Shown here: positions 52,198-60,536 of the stretch, in pieces
How positions within the stretch are numbered: the stretch's first letter is position 1
How the letters are laid out: every line of letters starts with the position of its first letter
From: Neobacillus terrae
GTDB lineage: Bacteria; Bacillota; Bacilli; Bacillales; Cytobacillaceae
Direction: 5' to 3'
Length of the DNA stretch: 64,000 nt
NCBI RefSeq assembly: GCF_011393025.1
Contig: NZ_JAAOEO010000017.1
Span: 1 to 64,000 of the forward strand
Translations under genes and position numbers: made by a program
The notes under the pieces: generated by a model
What the model saw: only the letters and a program-made list of their open reading frames with translations
The model's database searches: none
Told to the model about the DNA's origin: nothing

Positions 52198-53550
52198 ATG
52201 GAAAATATTCATATCTACCATACAAATGATTTACATAGCCATTTTGATCACTGGCCCCGAATCCGGCATTTGCTTCAGGAACGCCAAAGGTGGCATAAAG
52301 AGGCCGGTGATGAAGTTTTTTTATTCGATATAGGTGACCATATGGATAGATGGCACCCTTTTACCGAAGGAACGCATGGCAAAGGGAACACCCAGTTATT
52401 AAACCAGGCTGGTTACACAGCGGTAACGATTGGGAACAACGAGGGTATAACCCTTCCTCATGAAGACCTGGATAGTGTTTACCAGGATGCTCAATTTGAT
52501 GTCTTGCTCGGAAACCTGTTTTATAAGAATGGGGAACGTCCCGGCTGGGCAAAACCGTATACAATCTACACAACAAAAAAAGGCACTCGGATTGGTGTCT
52601 TCGGTTTAACTGTGTACTTCAACCTTTTTTATGACTTGCTTGGCTGGAAGCTGGAGGAGCCTCTACAGGAATTGCAGAACATCTTACCTGAATTAAAAGA
52701 AAAAGCAGATATCATTATCTTTCTCTCTCATCTCGGTTTACACGAGGATGAAAGAATTGCCGCAGATTATCCTGATATTGATATTATCCTCGGAGGGCAT
52801 ACACACCATATTCTCCATGAAGGAAAAATGGTGAATGAAACCCTTCTATGCGGGGCTGGAAAGCATGGTGCCTTTGTTGGACATGTTGAGCTTAATGTAA
52901 GCTCAATTGGCCTGACAGCAAATAAAAAGGCTATATTATACGATGTGAATGAAATAGAGGCGCCAGTAGGAGAAACTGAGGAGGCAAGTAATCTTTTTGA
53001 AAACGGAAAGCACCTCCTGGGTGAAAAAATTGTCACTCTGGAGCAGCCTCTTAAAAGCGAGTACTTTAAACCTTCGCAACTTCCGCAGCTGCTTTGTGAG
53101 GCATTAAGAGAGTGGTGCGATGCTGATTGTGCCTTTTTAAATGCAGGGCTTTTGCTCGGTCCAATTTCGGGTGATGTAACAAAATATGATTTGCTGACTG
53201 TTTGTCCTCACCCAATTAATCCTTGTGTAGTTGAATTACCCGGAAATGAACTTAGGGAAATTCTTTTACAGACAAGGGATGAGGAGTGGCCTCATATGCA
53301 AATCAAAGGGCTTGGCTTCCGTGGGAAGGTAATGGGTAATATGGTTTATGATCAGATAGAATTTATTGATGAACTGCAAGAAATTCGGATAAAAGGAAGG
53401 AATTTGAAACCTAATACTATTTACAAGCTTGCTATACCTGATATGTTTACTTTCGGGAGGTTTTTCCCAGTGATACAACGGTCAGCTCATAAAAGGTATT
53501 TCATGCCCGAGTTCCTCCGAGATCTCCTTGCATGGAAACTGACAAAATAG
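52198..53550 (+). CDS. yunD: 5'-nucleotidase/metallophosphatase-family protein YunD
   Basis: A 450-residue two-domain metallophosphoesterase. The N-terminal catalytic domain has YHTNDLHSHFDHWPR (metal-binding HTND-x-H), DIGDHMDRW, IGNNE, LSHLG and the C-terminal metal motif GGHTHH. The second domain (from about 300) matches the 5'-nucleotidase C-terminal domain. No signal peptide, so unlike periplasmic UshA it is cytoplasmic. The ATG at 52198 is favoured by ATGAGGGC upstream; 52186 is an alternative. Its natural substrate in Bacillus is unknown. Confidence 0.88.
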   Translation: MENIHIYHTNDLHSHFDHWPRIRHLLQERQRWHKEAGDEVFLFDIGDHMDRWHPFTEGTHGKGNTQLLNQAGYTAVTIGNNEGITLPHEDLDSVYQDAQFDVLLGNLFYKNGERPGWAKPYTIYTTKKGTRIGVFGLTVYFNLFYDLLGWKLEEPLQELQNILPELKEKADIIIFLSHLGLHEDERIAADYPDIDIILGGHTHHILHEGKMVNETLLCGAGKHGAFVGHVELNVSSIGLTANKKAILYDVNEIEAPVGETEEASNLFENGKHLLGEKIVTLEQPLKSEYFKPSQLPQLLCEALREWCDADCAFLNAGLLLGPISGDVTKYDLLTVCPHPINPCVVELPGNELREILLQTRDEEWPHMQIKGLGFRGKVMGNMVYDQIEFIDELQEIRIKGRNLKPNTIYKLAIPDMFTFGRFFPVIQRSAHKRYFMPEFLRDLLAWKLTK

Positions 53551-53610
53551 ACAAATTCACCTTTTCCTGTCCGTAACATAAAGTGTTATGGATAGGGAAG
53601 GAGTGAGAGT

Positions 53611-53913
53611 ATGATTGACCTGTTTCCTGTTGACATAAAAGGCAATACTTTTTTTGCTGTTATGGTAAAGCTTCCAAAAACCACTCTGCTGTCTGTATCC
53701 AATGATAAGGGCTATATTATGTGTGGTGCTCTTGATGTTGGATTATTAAATACTAAATTACATGACCGGGGAATCATTGCAGGTCGTGCGGTTGGGGTAA
53801 AAACGATTCAGGAACTTCTTGATGCACCGCTGGAATCGGTAACTTATGAGGCTGAAAAGCTCGGAATTTTGCCAGGGATGTTTGGAAAAGAAGCTTTATT
53901 AAAAATGATATAA
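53611..53913 (+). CDS. yunC: DUF1805 protein YunC
   Basis: A 100-residue protein of the YunC family (DUF1805), with GYIMCGALDVGLLNTKL and RGIIAGRAVGVKTIQELL. The function is unknown. AAGGAGTGAGAG precedes the ATG. The gene lies just after yunD and ends with a weak hairpin (GCCTGCC / GGTGGGC, TTTTT) at about 53916-53939. Confidence 0.87.
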   Translation: MIDLFPVDIKGNTFFAVMVKLPKTTLLSVSNDKGYIMCGALDVGLLNTKLHDRGIIAGRAVGVKTIQELLDAPLESVTYEAEKLGILPGMFGKEALLKMI

Positions 53914-54393
53914 TGCCTGCCATCGCGGTGGGCTTTTTGTGTTTTTAAGAAAACATAGTGCCTCAATGTTGCCTTCCTGATAGAAAGGGGATTCATTTGC
54001 AGTGGTCAGATGGACATTAATAATGACTTTCCGGGCTTGCAGCCGGCCAGAGCTTTAGCCTGGATGAACGATTTTTTCTCGTGCAGCGGCCTGCCTTTGT
54101 TGTTCATCCTCTTAATGAAAGTCACTTTCATCATAAATTGGTAAATTTAAATTTTTCATTACTTAGTTCCCGGAGGCCAGACTAATACCGTCCTGTAACC
54201 TTTCACTATTGGGTAATTTCATTTTCACTAAAAAAATCATAAAAGTGGGACATAAGATAGTTGAAAGTATTAAAAGGATTAGATAATAATAGAAATAGAG
54301 GAATTTGTCGAACTTTGTACCTAAATCTGTTACCTCTCCAAACGGCTGGAACTCCTCAGCCGATTCGGATTTATTTTGAGATGGGAGTTTACT
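53914..54393. other. gene-free stretch with nested inverted repeats before the HD-GYP gene
   Basis: After the yunC terminator-like hairpin, TGACTTTC (54031-54038) pairs with GAAAGTCA near 54117-54124, and inside it GGATGAAC pairs with GTTCATCC. A minus-strand ORF of 41 codons (54006-54131) covers the same DNA but has no ribosome binding site. The promoter of the HD-GYP gene should lie in 54220-54390. Confidence 0.55.
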
Positions 54394-55488
54394 ATGAGAT
54401 TAGTCGCCACCAGCTCCGTTCCTAAAGGGGCAATACTTGGCAAGGCCATATATAATGACCGTGGAAAGATTCTCTTGAACGAGGGGGTCAAACTGGAGGA
54501 CAAGCTTTTAAGCCGTCTCGAGGGAATGGGCATCTGTTATATTTATGTAAAGGATAAAAAGACTGATGATATTAAACTAAAGGACCCTATTCCTGTTAAA
54601 GCCAGAAGAAAGGCTATGACTACGATAGAATCCAATTTCGTTAAGATTCAAAAGGATACGTACGTTTCCGGTTCCTTAGTGATAGAAAAAGCTTCGGGGG
54701 ATTTTAAATCCTTAATAAAATATCTCCTTTCAGAAATAAAAGGAAATCAAGATCTGCTCGTACTGCTGTCTGATGTTTTTACTTACGACCATTATATCTT
54801 TACTCATTCCTTGAACGTTACCATGTATACCCTGGCAATCGGACTTGAAATGAAATTAACATCAAAAGAGCTTGAAATATTGGGGTTGGGAGCAATTTTG
54901 CATGATGTTGGCAAAATGAAAGTGCCTGAGCAGATTCTCCTGAAACCCGGGCGGTTAACTGAAGAGGAATATGAAGAAATTAAGAAACATGCGGAGGATG
55001 GATTTAACATTCTGCGACGCATCCCGACAGTTCCTCTTTTAGCAGCACACTGTGCTTTTCAGCACCATGAGAGGCTTGATGGGTCGGGTTATCCCCGCGG
55101 GATTACGGGAGATGATATTCACGATTATGGAAAAATCCTTGCGGTGGCTGATGTATTCGATGCGATCACATCCAACAGGGTTTACAGAAAAGCAATGCTG
55201 CCCCATGAGGCTCTGGAAATTTTATACGCCGGATCTGGAACTCTTTATGATACAAAAGTGGTCGATGCTTTTAGAAGAGCAGTCGTAATTTACCCTGTGG
55301 GAATTACTGTAGTGCTTTCAGATGGACGTAAGGGAGTTGTAAGCAGGCAAAATAAGGGATTGAGTGACCGTCCGGTTGTAAGGGTCCTCGAGGAAAAGGG
55401 AGAAGAAATCAAGCCTTATGAACTTGATTTAAAAAAAGAGCTGCATATCATTATTTCTGAATGCGACACCACCTTTAAAAAGAACTAA
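54394..55488 (+). CDS. HD-GYP cyclic-di-GMP phosphodiesterase
   Basis: A 364-residue protein predicted to hydrolyse cyclic-di-GMP. The N-terminal ~130 residues form a separate conserved region (often DUF3391-like or hypothetical). The HD-GYP domain has HSLNVTMYTLAIGL, the HD pair in ILHDVGKMKVPEQIL, KKHAEDGFNILRR, HHERLDGSGYPRGI (the GYP motif) and DVFDAITSNRVYR. All metal and motif residues appear present. The ATG at 54394 follows GGGAG, 7 bases upstream, and is preferred to 54376. Its stop is 30 bases before the next terminator. Confidence 0.92.
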   Translation: MRLVATSSVPKGAILGKAIYNDRGKILLNEGVKLEDKLLSRLEGMGICYIYVKDKKTDDIKLKDPIPVKARRKAMTTIESNFVKIQKDTYVSGSLVIEKASGDFKSLIKYLLSEIKGNQDLLVLLSDVFTYDHYIFTHSLNVTMYTLAIGLEMKLTSKELEILGLGAILHDVGKMKVPEQILLKPGRLTEEEYEEIKKHAEDGFNILRRIPTVPLLAAHCAFQHHERLDGSGYPRGITGDDIHDYGKILAVADVFDAITSNRVYRKAMLPHEALEILYAGSGTLYDTKVVDAFRRAVVIYPVGITVVLSDGRKGVVSRQNKGLSDRPVVRVLEEKGEEIKPYELDLKKELHIIISECDTTFKKN

Positions 55489-55517
55489 TTCAATTTTAAT
55501 AACTTTTAGAGCTAGTT

Positions 55518-55560
55518 CCCCTTTTACAAGCATACAATTAGCTTGTAAAGGGGGTTTTTT
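55518..55560 (+). terminator. terminator that also contains the yunB ribosome binding site
   Basis: CCCCTTTTACAAGC / GCTTGTAAAGGGGG with a following TTTTTT. The AAAGGGGG in the right arm lies 8 bases before the GTG start of yunB. Confidence 0.88.
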
Positions 55561-55561
55561 T

Positions 55562-56323
55562 GTGAAGCTGCGCATCAGGTCTTTCCGTAGAGGCCCTTTG
55601 CCTTATAGATATGTATTTTTATTAACTTTTATTTTTTTCATTTTTTCTACAGCAGCCGGGATGTGGATTGTCAATAAAGGAATTACCCCCACTCTCATGA
55701 GCTATGCGGAATCTCAGACAAGAAAAATTGCCTCTATGGTTATAACAAAGGCTGTTATTAAGAAGACCGTTAACGTAAAAGATATCAATGAAATTATGGA
55801 AGAAATTCCGGGGAAAAACGGCAAGGCTTCGAGTTACAATATGAAAACAGACATCATTAACAGAGCTCTGGCAGAAACGACTCTGGAAGTTGAAAAGAAT
55901 ATAAAGATGGCAGAAAAGGGTGATCTTGCTGCACTCGAACAACTGTCAGATGTAAGAATTGAAACGGATAAGCCAAAGGATTTGGAGGGTATTATTTGGT
56001 ATGTTCCCTTAGGCCAGGCCTCAAATATTACTTTGTTAGGTAACCTGGGACCTAAAATTCCAGTTCGTTTTAACGCGATTGGAAACGTCCGTCCTGATGT
56101 TAAAACCACTGTAAAACCAATGGGGATTAATAATACTTGGATTGAAATTTCCATTCACTTGGATGTCTCTATTCAAATTATTACTCCTTTTGCCACAAAA
56201 ATTACCAAGCTGAAACAAAACATACCGGTAGCAGCCGGATTGATACAAGGGGATGTTCCTCAGTTTTACAATGGCGGAGGAGGTTCATCGCCTTCTCTGG
56301 AACTCCCAGTACCTGGACATTAA
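55562..56323 (+). CDS. yunB: sporulation protein YunB
   Basis: A 253-residue sporulation protein, anchored by one N-terminal helix (residues about 18-38, YVFLLTFIFFIFSTAAGM) after a strongly basic leader. The body faces outward or the forespore side and has PLGQASNITLLGNLGPKIPV, a YunB signature. In B. subtilis yunB is sigma-E controlled and mother-cell expressed. The GTG at 55562 is the only sensible start, and its ribosome binding site lies inside the upstream terminator. No obvious enzymatic motif. Confidence 0.88.
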   Translation: MKLRIRSFRRGPLPYRYVFLLTFIFFIFSTAAGMWIVNKGITPTLMSYAESQTRKIASMVITKAVIKKTVNVKDINEIMEEIPGKNGKASSYNMKTDIINRALAETTLEVEKNIKMAEKGDLAALEQLSDVRIETDKPKDLEGIIWYVPLGQASNITLLGNLGPKIPVRFNAIGNVRPDVKTTVKPMGINNTWIEISIHLDVSIQIITPFATKITKLKQNIPVAAGLIQGDVPQFYNGGGGSSPSLELPVPGH

Positions 56324-56329
56324 AAAGTG

Positions 56330-56361
56330 GAAAGGACTGTCCGTCAGGGGCAGTCCTTTTC
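56330..56361. terminator. bidirectional terminator between yunB and lytH
   Basis: AAAGGACTG / CAGTCCTTTT between converging genes, with T-rich flanks on both strands. Confidence 0.85.
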
Positions 56362-56369
56362 ATGCCGGA

Positions 56370-57359
56370 TTACTTATTTTTTCTCGCCTTTAATTTTTCG
56401 GTTCTCTCCCACATTCTTAAATGTGGATATGGATCAAAGGACCATTCAGAGTAACCGTTGTCCTTGTACATGCCGTAATGCAAATGAGGCGGGAACTTTC
56501 CTGAGGTCCCAGGAGGCCCGTAGCCTGTGCTTCCTACCCCGCCTATCAAGGTGCCGGGTTCTACAATCTGGCCTACTTTAAGATCTTTGGCAAAGCCGCT
56601 AAGATGGGCAAAATAATGATAGGTATTGTTAATATCACGAATCCCTACTCTCCAGCCACCAAATTTATTCCAGCCCTTCATTTCAACAATTCCATACTTT
56701 GTTGCCCGGACTGGTACACCGTAATGGGAGAAAATATCCGTTCCTTCATGTATTCTTCTCCCGCCCCAGCCTCGTGCATCTCCCCATGTATTGTTATAAC
56801 TATGGTTGCTCCGTATAGGAACAGGAAAGGCGGAATCCTCTAAATCAATCCTTCCAAAGTGCCTGTAGATCTTTGCTTTGTCCGCAATAATGCCCACTGT
56901 TTTATCACGTTTATAATAATCCCATAGAGCAATTTTAATATTCTCCTGGTCAATTCCATAGGAGAGAAGATAAACAGCAAAGGAATAGAGAACATCTTCA
57001 TCATCATTGATGCTTGCTTTTCTATCTCCGTTCCCATCAACCCCAGCGCCATTAAAAAAGGAGATGGACGCTGGATTGGTATCTGAAGGATGGGGATTTG
57101 CTATCCCTGCCCATTCTTCCGGCCGGAAATAGATGCCGGTTAATCCCTGTGGTTTTGGCAAGTCTCTGCGAACCTGGCGGATGTTCCGCTCATATTGATC
57201 GATAGCGGCCAAGTAGTACCAGGGGATTTGAGTTACAGCTTCTACTTTTTTATACAGAGCCATTCTTTTCTGATAAACATCTTCTTCTTCGGCATGTGCA
57301 GATTGGAAGGGTAAAAATATAAATACGAATACTGTTCCTAATATCAAAAGCGCCCGCAC
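56370..57359 (-). CDS. lytH: sporulation L-Ala-D-Glu endopeptidase LytH (M23 family)
   Basis: A 329-residue secreted zinc peptidase of the LytM/M23 type. The signal peptide covers the first ~24 residues (LLILGTVFVFIFLPFQSAHA). The M23 domain in the C-terminal 130 residues has the metal ligands HEGTD (HxxxD) and PHLHYG (HxH). The ~180-residue N-terminal region is characteristic of LytH. In B. subtilis, LytH (YunA) removes L-Ala-linked peptides from cortex peptidoglycan and is made under sigma-K. The start is GTG at 57359, behind GGGAGGATTC. It converges on yunB. Confidence 0.92.
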   Translation of the reverse strand: MRALLILGTVFVFIFLPFQSAHAEEEDVYQKRMALYKKVEAVTQIPWYYLAAIDQYERNIRQVRRDLPKPQGLTGIYFRPEEWAGIANPHPSDTNPASISFFNGAGVDGNGDRKASINDDEDVLYSFAVYLLSYGIDQENIKIALWDYYKRDKTVGIIADKAKIYRHFGRIDLEDSAFPVPIRSNHSYNNTWGDARGWGGRRIHEGTDIFSHYGVPVRATKYGIVEMKGWNKFGGWRVGIRDINNTYHYFAHLSGFAKDLKVGQIVEPGTLIGGVGSTGYGPPGTSGKFPPHLHYGMYKDNGYSEWSFDPYPHLRMWERTEKLKARKNK

Positions 57360-57542
57360 AGGAATCCTCCCTTCGGATAATATACAAAATTAGTTTGCAA
57401 AAGAAGCGTGAGATTTATTATGGTTAATAAATGGTAAAGATAAACTCCTGGCTTGTCCTGCCTGTTTTAGTATGATAAAGTGACAGTTGAAGACACTCAT
57501 TCTTGTGCATTGGAATTTTTCAGATTAAATGAGGTGGAAAAT

Positions 57543-58460
57543 ATGAACACCAAAGGTGAACACTTGCGTAAACCGGAATGGTTAAAGATAAAACTTAATA
57601 CGAACGAAAGTTACACTGGCTTGAAAAAGATGATGAGGGAAAAGCAGCTTCATACCGTTTGTGAAGAAGCCAGATGCCCAAATATTCATGAATGCTGGGC
57701 GGTAAGAAGAACTGCGACTTTTATGATTCTAGGTGATGTATGTACACGTGCATGCCGCTTTTGTGCTGTGAAAACGGGACTTCCTACTGAATTGGATTTA
57801 CAGGAGCCTGAAAGAGTTGCTGATTCAGTCACGCTCATGAATTTAAAGCATGTGGTTGTTACAGCAGTTGCAAGGGATGATTTAAAGGATGGGGGAGCAG
57901 CCGTTTTTGCTGAGACAGTTCGGGCTATTCGCCGTAAAAATCCTTTTACTAGCATCGAAGTACTTCCTTCTGATATGGGGGGTAAAGAAAAAAATTTACA
58001 GGTTCTTATGGATGCAAAACCAGATATTCTGAACCATAACATAGAAACTGTCCGCAGGCTTACACCAAGAGTTAGAGCGCGTGCTACATATGAACGTTCA
58101 CTTGAATTTTTGCGCAGAGCGAAAGAAATGCAGCCTACTATTCCAACGAAATCAAGCCTCATGATTGGAATAGGCGAAACCAAAGAAGAGATTTTGGAAA
58201 CGATGGATGATCTTCGTACTAATAACGTGGATATTATGACCATTGGCCAATATCTTCAGCCAACTAAAAAGCATTTGAACGTTATTAAATATTACAGCCC
58301 TGCTGAGTTTGAAGAACTGAAGGAAATTGCTTTAAGCAAAGGATTTAGCCATTGTGAGGCAGGTCCGCTTGTCCGTTCTTCATACCATGCGGATGAACAG
58401 GTTAATGCTGCTGCCAAGCATAAAAATGCTCTTGCAGAGATTGAAGCACAAGAAGCATAA
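57543..58460 (+). CDS. lipA: lipoyl synthase
   Basis: A 305-residue radical SAM enzyme that inserts two sulfur atoms into octanoyl groups on GcvH or E2 lipoyl domains. The auxiliary cluster motif CEEARCPNIHEC (CxxxxCxxxxxC) and the radical SAM motif CTRACRFC (CxxxCxxC) are both intact, and the conserved RSSYHAD tail is at the end. The ATG at 57543 follows GAGGTGG and is preferred to the start at 57480. It consumes Fe-S clusters made by the suf operon in this window and modifies GcvH (33136). Confidence 0.97.
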   Translation: MNTKGEHLRKPEWLKIKLNTNESYTGLKKMMREKQLHTVCEEARCPNIHECWAVRRTATFMILGDVCTRACRFCAVKTGLPTELDLQEPERVADSVTLMNLKHVVVTAVARDDLKDGGAAVFAETVRAIRRKNPFTSIEVLPSDMGGKEKNLQVLMDAKPDILNHNIETVRRLTPRVRARATYERSLEFLRRAKEMQPTIPTKSSLMIGIGETKEEILETMDDLRTNNVDIMTIGQYLQPTKKHLNVIKYYSPAEFEELKEIALSKGFSHCEAGPLVRSSYHADEQVNAAAKHKNALAEIEAQEA

Positions 58461-58470
58461 GGTGAAACAC

Positions 58471-58506
58471 CAAAAAGAGTTCAGCTGAATTTTCAGCTGA
58501 ACTCTT
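58471..58506. terminator. bidirectional terminator between lipA and yutC
   Basis: AAAGAGTTCAGCTGAA / TTCAGCTGAACTCTTT, a near-perfect 16-bp stem between converging genes. Confidence 0.9.
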
Positions 58507-58511
58507 TATCG

Positions 58512-59183
58512 TTATTTACCCATATTATTATCCGATTTTCCTGTGTTATTACCGGATTTCTCCATGTGATCATCGGGAGTTTCGCCATTGGCATTTTCAC
58601 TTGCATTCATTGGTGCTCCCTGTGGTGACTTTTTCATTTCTTTAATTAAATTATCCACAAGATGGCGTGATCCCCTGCTGGTGGAATCCAGGTGTGATAA
58701 ATTCTCTACTTCCCGGAACATCCTTTTGTTATCACTTACATAGACGTGATAATAACGGGGAACCACTGACATCGCCGTTCTTTTTACCATATCCGCTGTC
58801 CGGTTTCTGTTTTGGGCATCCGTATCGTATGCAATTAGGACTTCCTGGTCGGTTACCAAAGTGGCAATATCATTTATATTTGGCAGGTCAGTTCCAAGAC
58901 TGCTGATAACATGGGCCAACTGTTCCCTATTCATGGCAATAGGGCGTCCATTTGAGTGCGCATCTCCCATAACGGGGCTTTTTTGGTGCCTCACATATCC
59001 AAAATCATTACTCATATTTCTAACGCCTTGTGTTTGTTTTTCGTTATAAAGTTCATTGCGTTTATTATTAACATTTATGGAATGCCCGCTTTCCTCGTAA
59101 ACATCCTTATGGGAAGCGTCATTAGAGCAGCCAACAGTGCCAAGCAGACAGGCAATTCCCAGTACTGACAAGGTTTTTTTCAA
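58512..59183 (-). CDS. yutC: YhcN/YlaJ-family sporulation lipoprotein YutC
   Basis: A 223-residue lipoprotein. The signal peptide ends at a lipobox GTVGC (lipidated Cys near residue 19). The YhcN/YlaJ domain fills about 85-190 (INDIATLVTDQEVLIAYDTD, RTAMSVVPRYYHVYVSDN). The C-terminus is repetitive, with GNNTGKSDNNMGK-like Asn/Gly runs. Members are germination- or sporulation-associated lipoproteins. The start is TTG at 59183, with AGGAGGTG upstream. Exact role unknown. Confidence 0.86.
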   Translation of the reverse strand: MKKTLSVLGIACLLGTVGCSNDASHKDVYEESGHSINVNNKRNELYNEKQTQGVRNMSNDFGYVRHQKSPVMGDAHSNGRPIAMNREQLAHVISSLGTDLPNINDIATLVTDQEVLIAYDTDAQNRNRTADMVKRTAMSVVPRYYHVYVSDNKRMFREVENLSHLDSTSRGSRHLVDNLIKEMKKSPQGAPMNASENANGETPDDHMEKSGNNTGKSDNNMGK

Positions 59184-59295
59184 TATTTACACCTCCTGTT
59201 ATTAGGATTGCCAATGACTGTGTTTTTTTCACTTAGAAATTGATGGGGAATCGGTTATAATGAGTATAAGGTAGCTGGAAAATAGAGGTGAGACA

Positions 59296-59571
59296 ATGAT
59301 TTCGATCAATAATACTTTTTATGAGGTTATAGAGGATTATCGAAACGCTTTTAATGAAGATGCATTTATAGGGCGGTTTAGTGATATTTTAGCGCGGTAT
59401 GATTATATTGTAGGGGATTGGGGCTATGGTCAGCTCCGCCTCAGAGGGTTCTTTGATGACCAAAATCAAAAGGCCTCCTTTGATACAAAAATCAGCACAT
59501 TAAGTGAGTACCTTTATGAGTACTGTAATTTCGGCTGTGCTTATTTTGTAATTAAAAAAGTAAAAAGTTAA
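59296..59571 (+). CDS. yutD: YutD-like protein (DUF1027)
   Basis: A 91-residue soluble protein: FYEVIEDYRNAFNEDAFIGR and SDILARYDYIVGDWGYGQLR are the conserved YutD core. The function is unknown. AGAGGTGAG precedes the ATG. It is shorter than B. subtilis YutD by about ten C-terminal residues, and ends at a good terminator. Confidence 0.87.
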   Translation: MISINNTFYEVIEDYRNAFNEDAFIGRFSDILARYDYIVGDWGYGQLRLRGFFDDQNQKASFDTKISTLSEYLYEYCNFGCAYFVIKKVKS

Positions 59572-59575
59572 AAAG

Positions 59576-59603
59576 GGGCCGGTACTTTTTGTACCGGCCT
59601 TTT
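59576..59603. terminator. terminator between yutD and the cytosolic protein gene
   Basis: GGCCGGTAC / GTACCGGCC with TTTTT on the right. AAAA on the left also lets it serve the opposite strand. Confidence 0.9.
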
Positions 59604-59609
59604 TATGAC

Positions 59610-59894
59610 TTATGGAGAATAGGGTGGCTGATCATCACTGTTAGGGTCATCATGAGTTGGATGAGCACCAGGCATTTGTCTTGGATTATTCTGATGAAGA
59701 GATTTGTTTTCATAATTAAAGGGAGTATAATAACGCTGCCCTTCCTCCCAGGGAGTGCTTTTATTTTCAACAGGTTCATTTTCTCTAATTGGAGAACCAT
59801 AAGGCCCTTCAGGCAGAGTTTCTGCAGTAAGGTAGTCTCTTTGTTTTTCCACATTTGAAAAATCACTATATTTTTCCGCATCTTTTTTTGACAT
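59610..59894 (-). CDS. small hydrophilic hypothetical protein, 94 aa
   Basis: A 94-residue protein rich in Glu, Asp, Asn and Pro (SDFSNVEKQRDYLTAETLPE, then a Pro- and Asp-rich tail). No membrane or signal segment, and probably disordered. It is found in many Bacillus genomes as a conserved cytosolic protein without known function. GGGAGTGAAAGC precedes the start. It converges on yutD and ends at the shared terminator. Confidence 0.7.
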   Translation of the reverse strand: MSKKDAEKYSDFSNVEKQRDYLTAETLPEGPYGSPIRENEPVENKSTPWEEGQRYYTPFNYENKSLHQNNPRQMPGAHPTHDDPNSDDQPPYSP

Positions 59895-59921
59895 GCTTTC
59901 ACTCCCATTAGAGCCAATTTT

Positions 59922-60025
59922 CTTAGCTAATCAGAATTAATATCGATAAATTCTGAACGAATAAGCGCAACTACGGCTCAGCCCTCACCTAAGGGCTCGG
60001 CAATCGCCGAGTTTTCTTTATATTA
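59922..60025. repeat. paired-hairpin repeat, family C
   Basis: TTAGCTAATCAGAATTAATA and AAATTCTGAACGAATAAGCG form hairpin 1 and the joint; CGGCTCAGCCCTC and AAGGGCTCGGC then CGAGTTTTCTTTA form hairpin 2. It differs from the copy at 43228 in the second hairpin, with compensating changes that keep the stem. Confidence 0.8.
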
Positions 60026-60064
60026 TGGTCATTTGAAAGTGAAACATGCTTTTAGCCGCAAAAA

Positions 60065-60331
60065 TTATACAACCTCTGTTAAAAACGAACGCAGCTCTTC
60101 AGCTTCAGATTCTGTTAGCTGGAAAGCATACTCCAAATAACCTTCTTCCTGAAGGTCATCCTGCCCAATAATCGCAAATCGGTTTCCCTGCATATCGAGT
60201 ACGAGGCTTTTTCCATAATGGCGGCCAGTTTGAATAATGGCAAGATCATAACGTTTATCTTCACCCAAAAAGCTCACAAAACGTGTATTTGCAGATTCCT
60301 TATCATCGTATAAAAAGAAATGGTCTGTCAT
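60065..60331 (-). CDS. DUF3055-type small protein
   Basis: An 88-residue soluble protein, starting MTDHFFLYDDKESANTRFVS and containing DLAIIQTGRHYGKSLVLDMQ. It matches the DUF3055 family seen in Bacillus, of unknown function. AAGGAGAAAAA precedes the start at 60331. It stands alone on the minus strand behind a family C repeat. Confidence 0.78.
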   Translation of the reverse strand: MTDHFFLYDDKESANTRFVSFLGEDKRYDLAIIQTGRHYGKSLVLDMQGNRFAIIGQDDLQEEGYLEYAFQLTESEAEELRSFLTEVV

Positions 60332-60536
60332 AGTTTTTCTCCTTTAAAAATTGTTAGGAATTTAACTTTTCTCAATATTTTAATCACATTTAATCTTATC
60401 AGATTTTCAATGGAAATGTCAGTCCTCCGTAAAAGTGTTATTTTGAAAAAATTTCTTTTTAAGGAAAATTGAGATAAAGAATGTGGTACAATAGTCTCAT
60501 GTAATGGATATCGACTTCTGAGAGGAATGAAACCGA

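Noticed and set aside
54006..54131. Minus-strand 41-codon gene
   Set aside because: No ribosome binding site and no recognisable product; the inverted repeats explain the open frame as well. Kept only as a finding.
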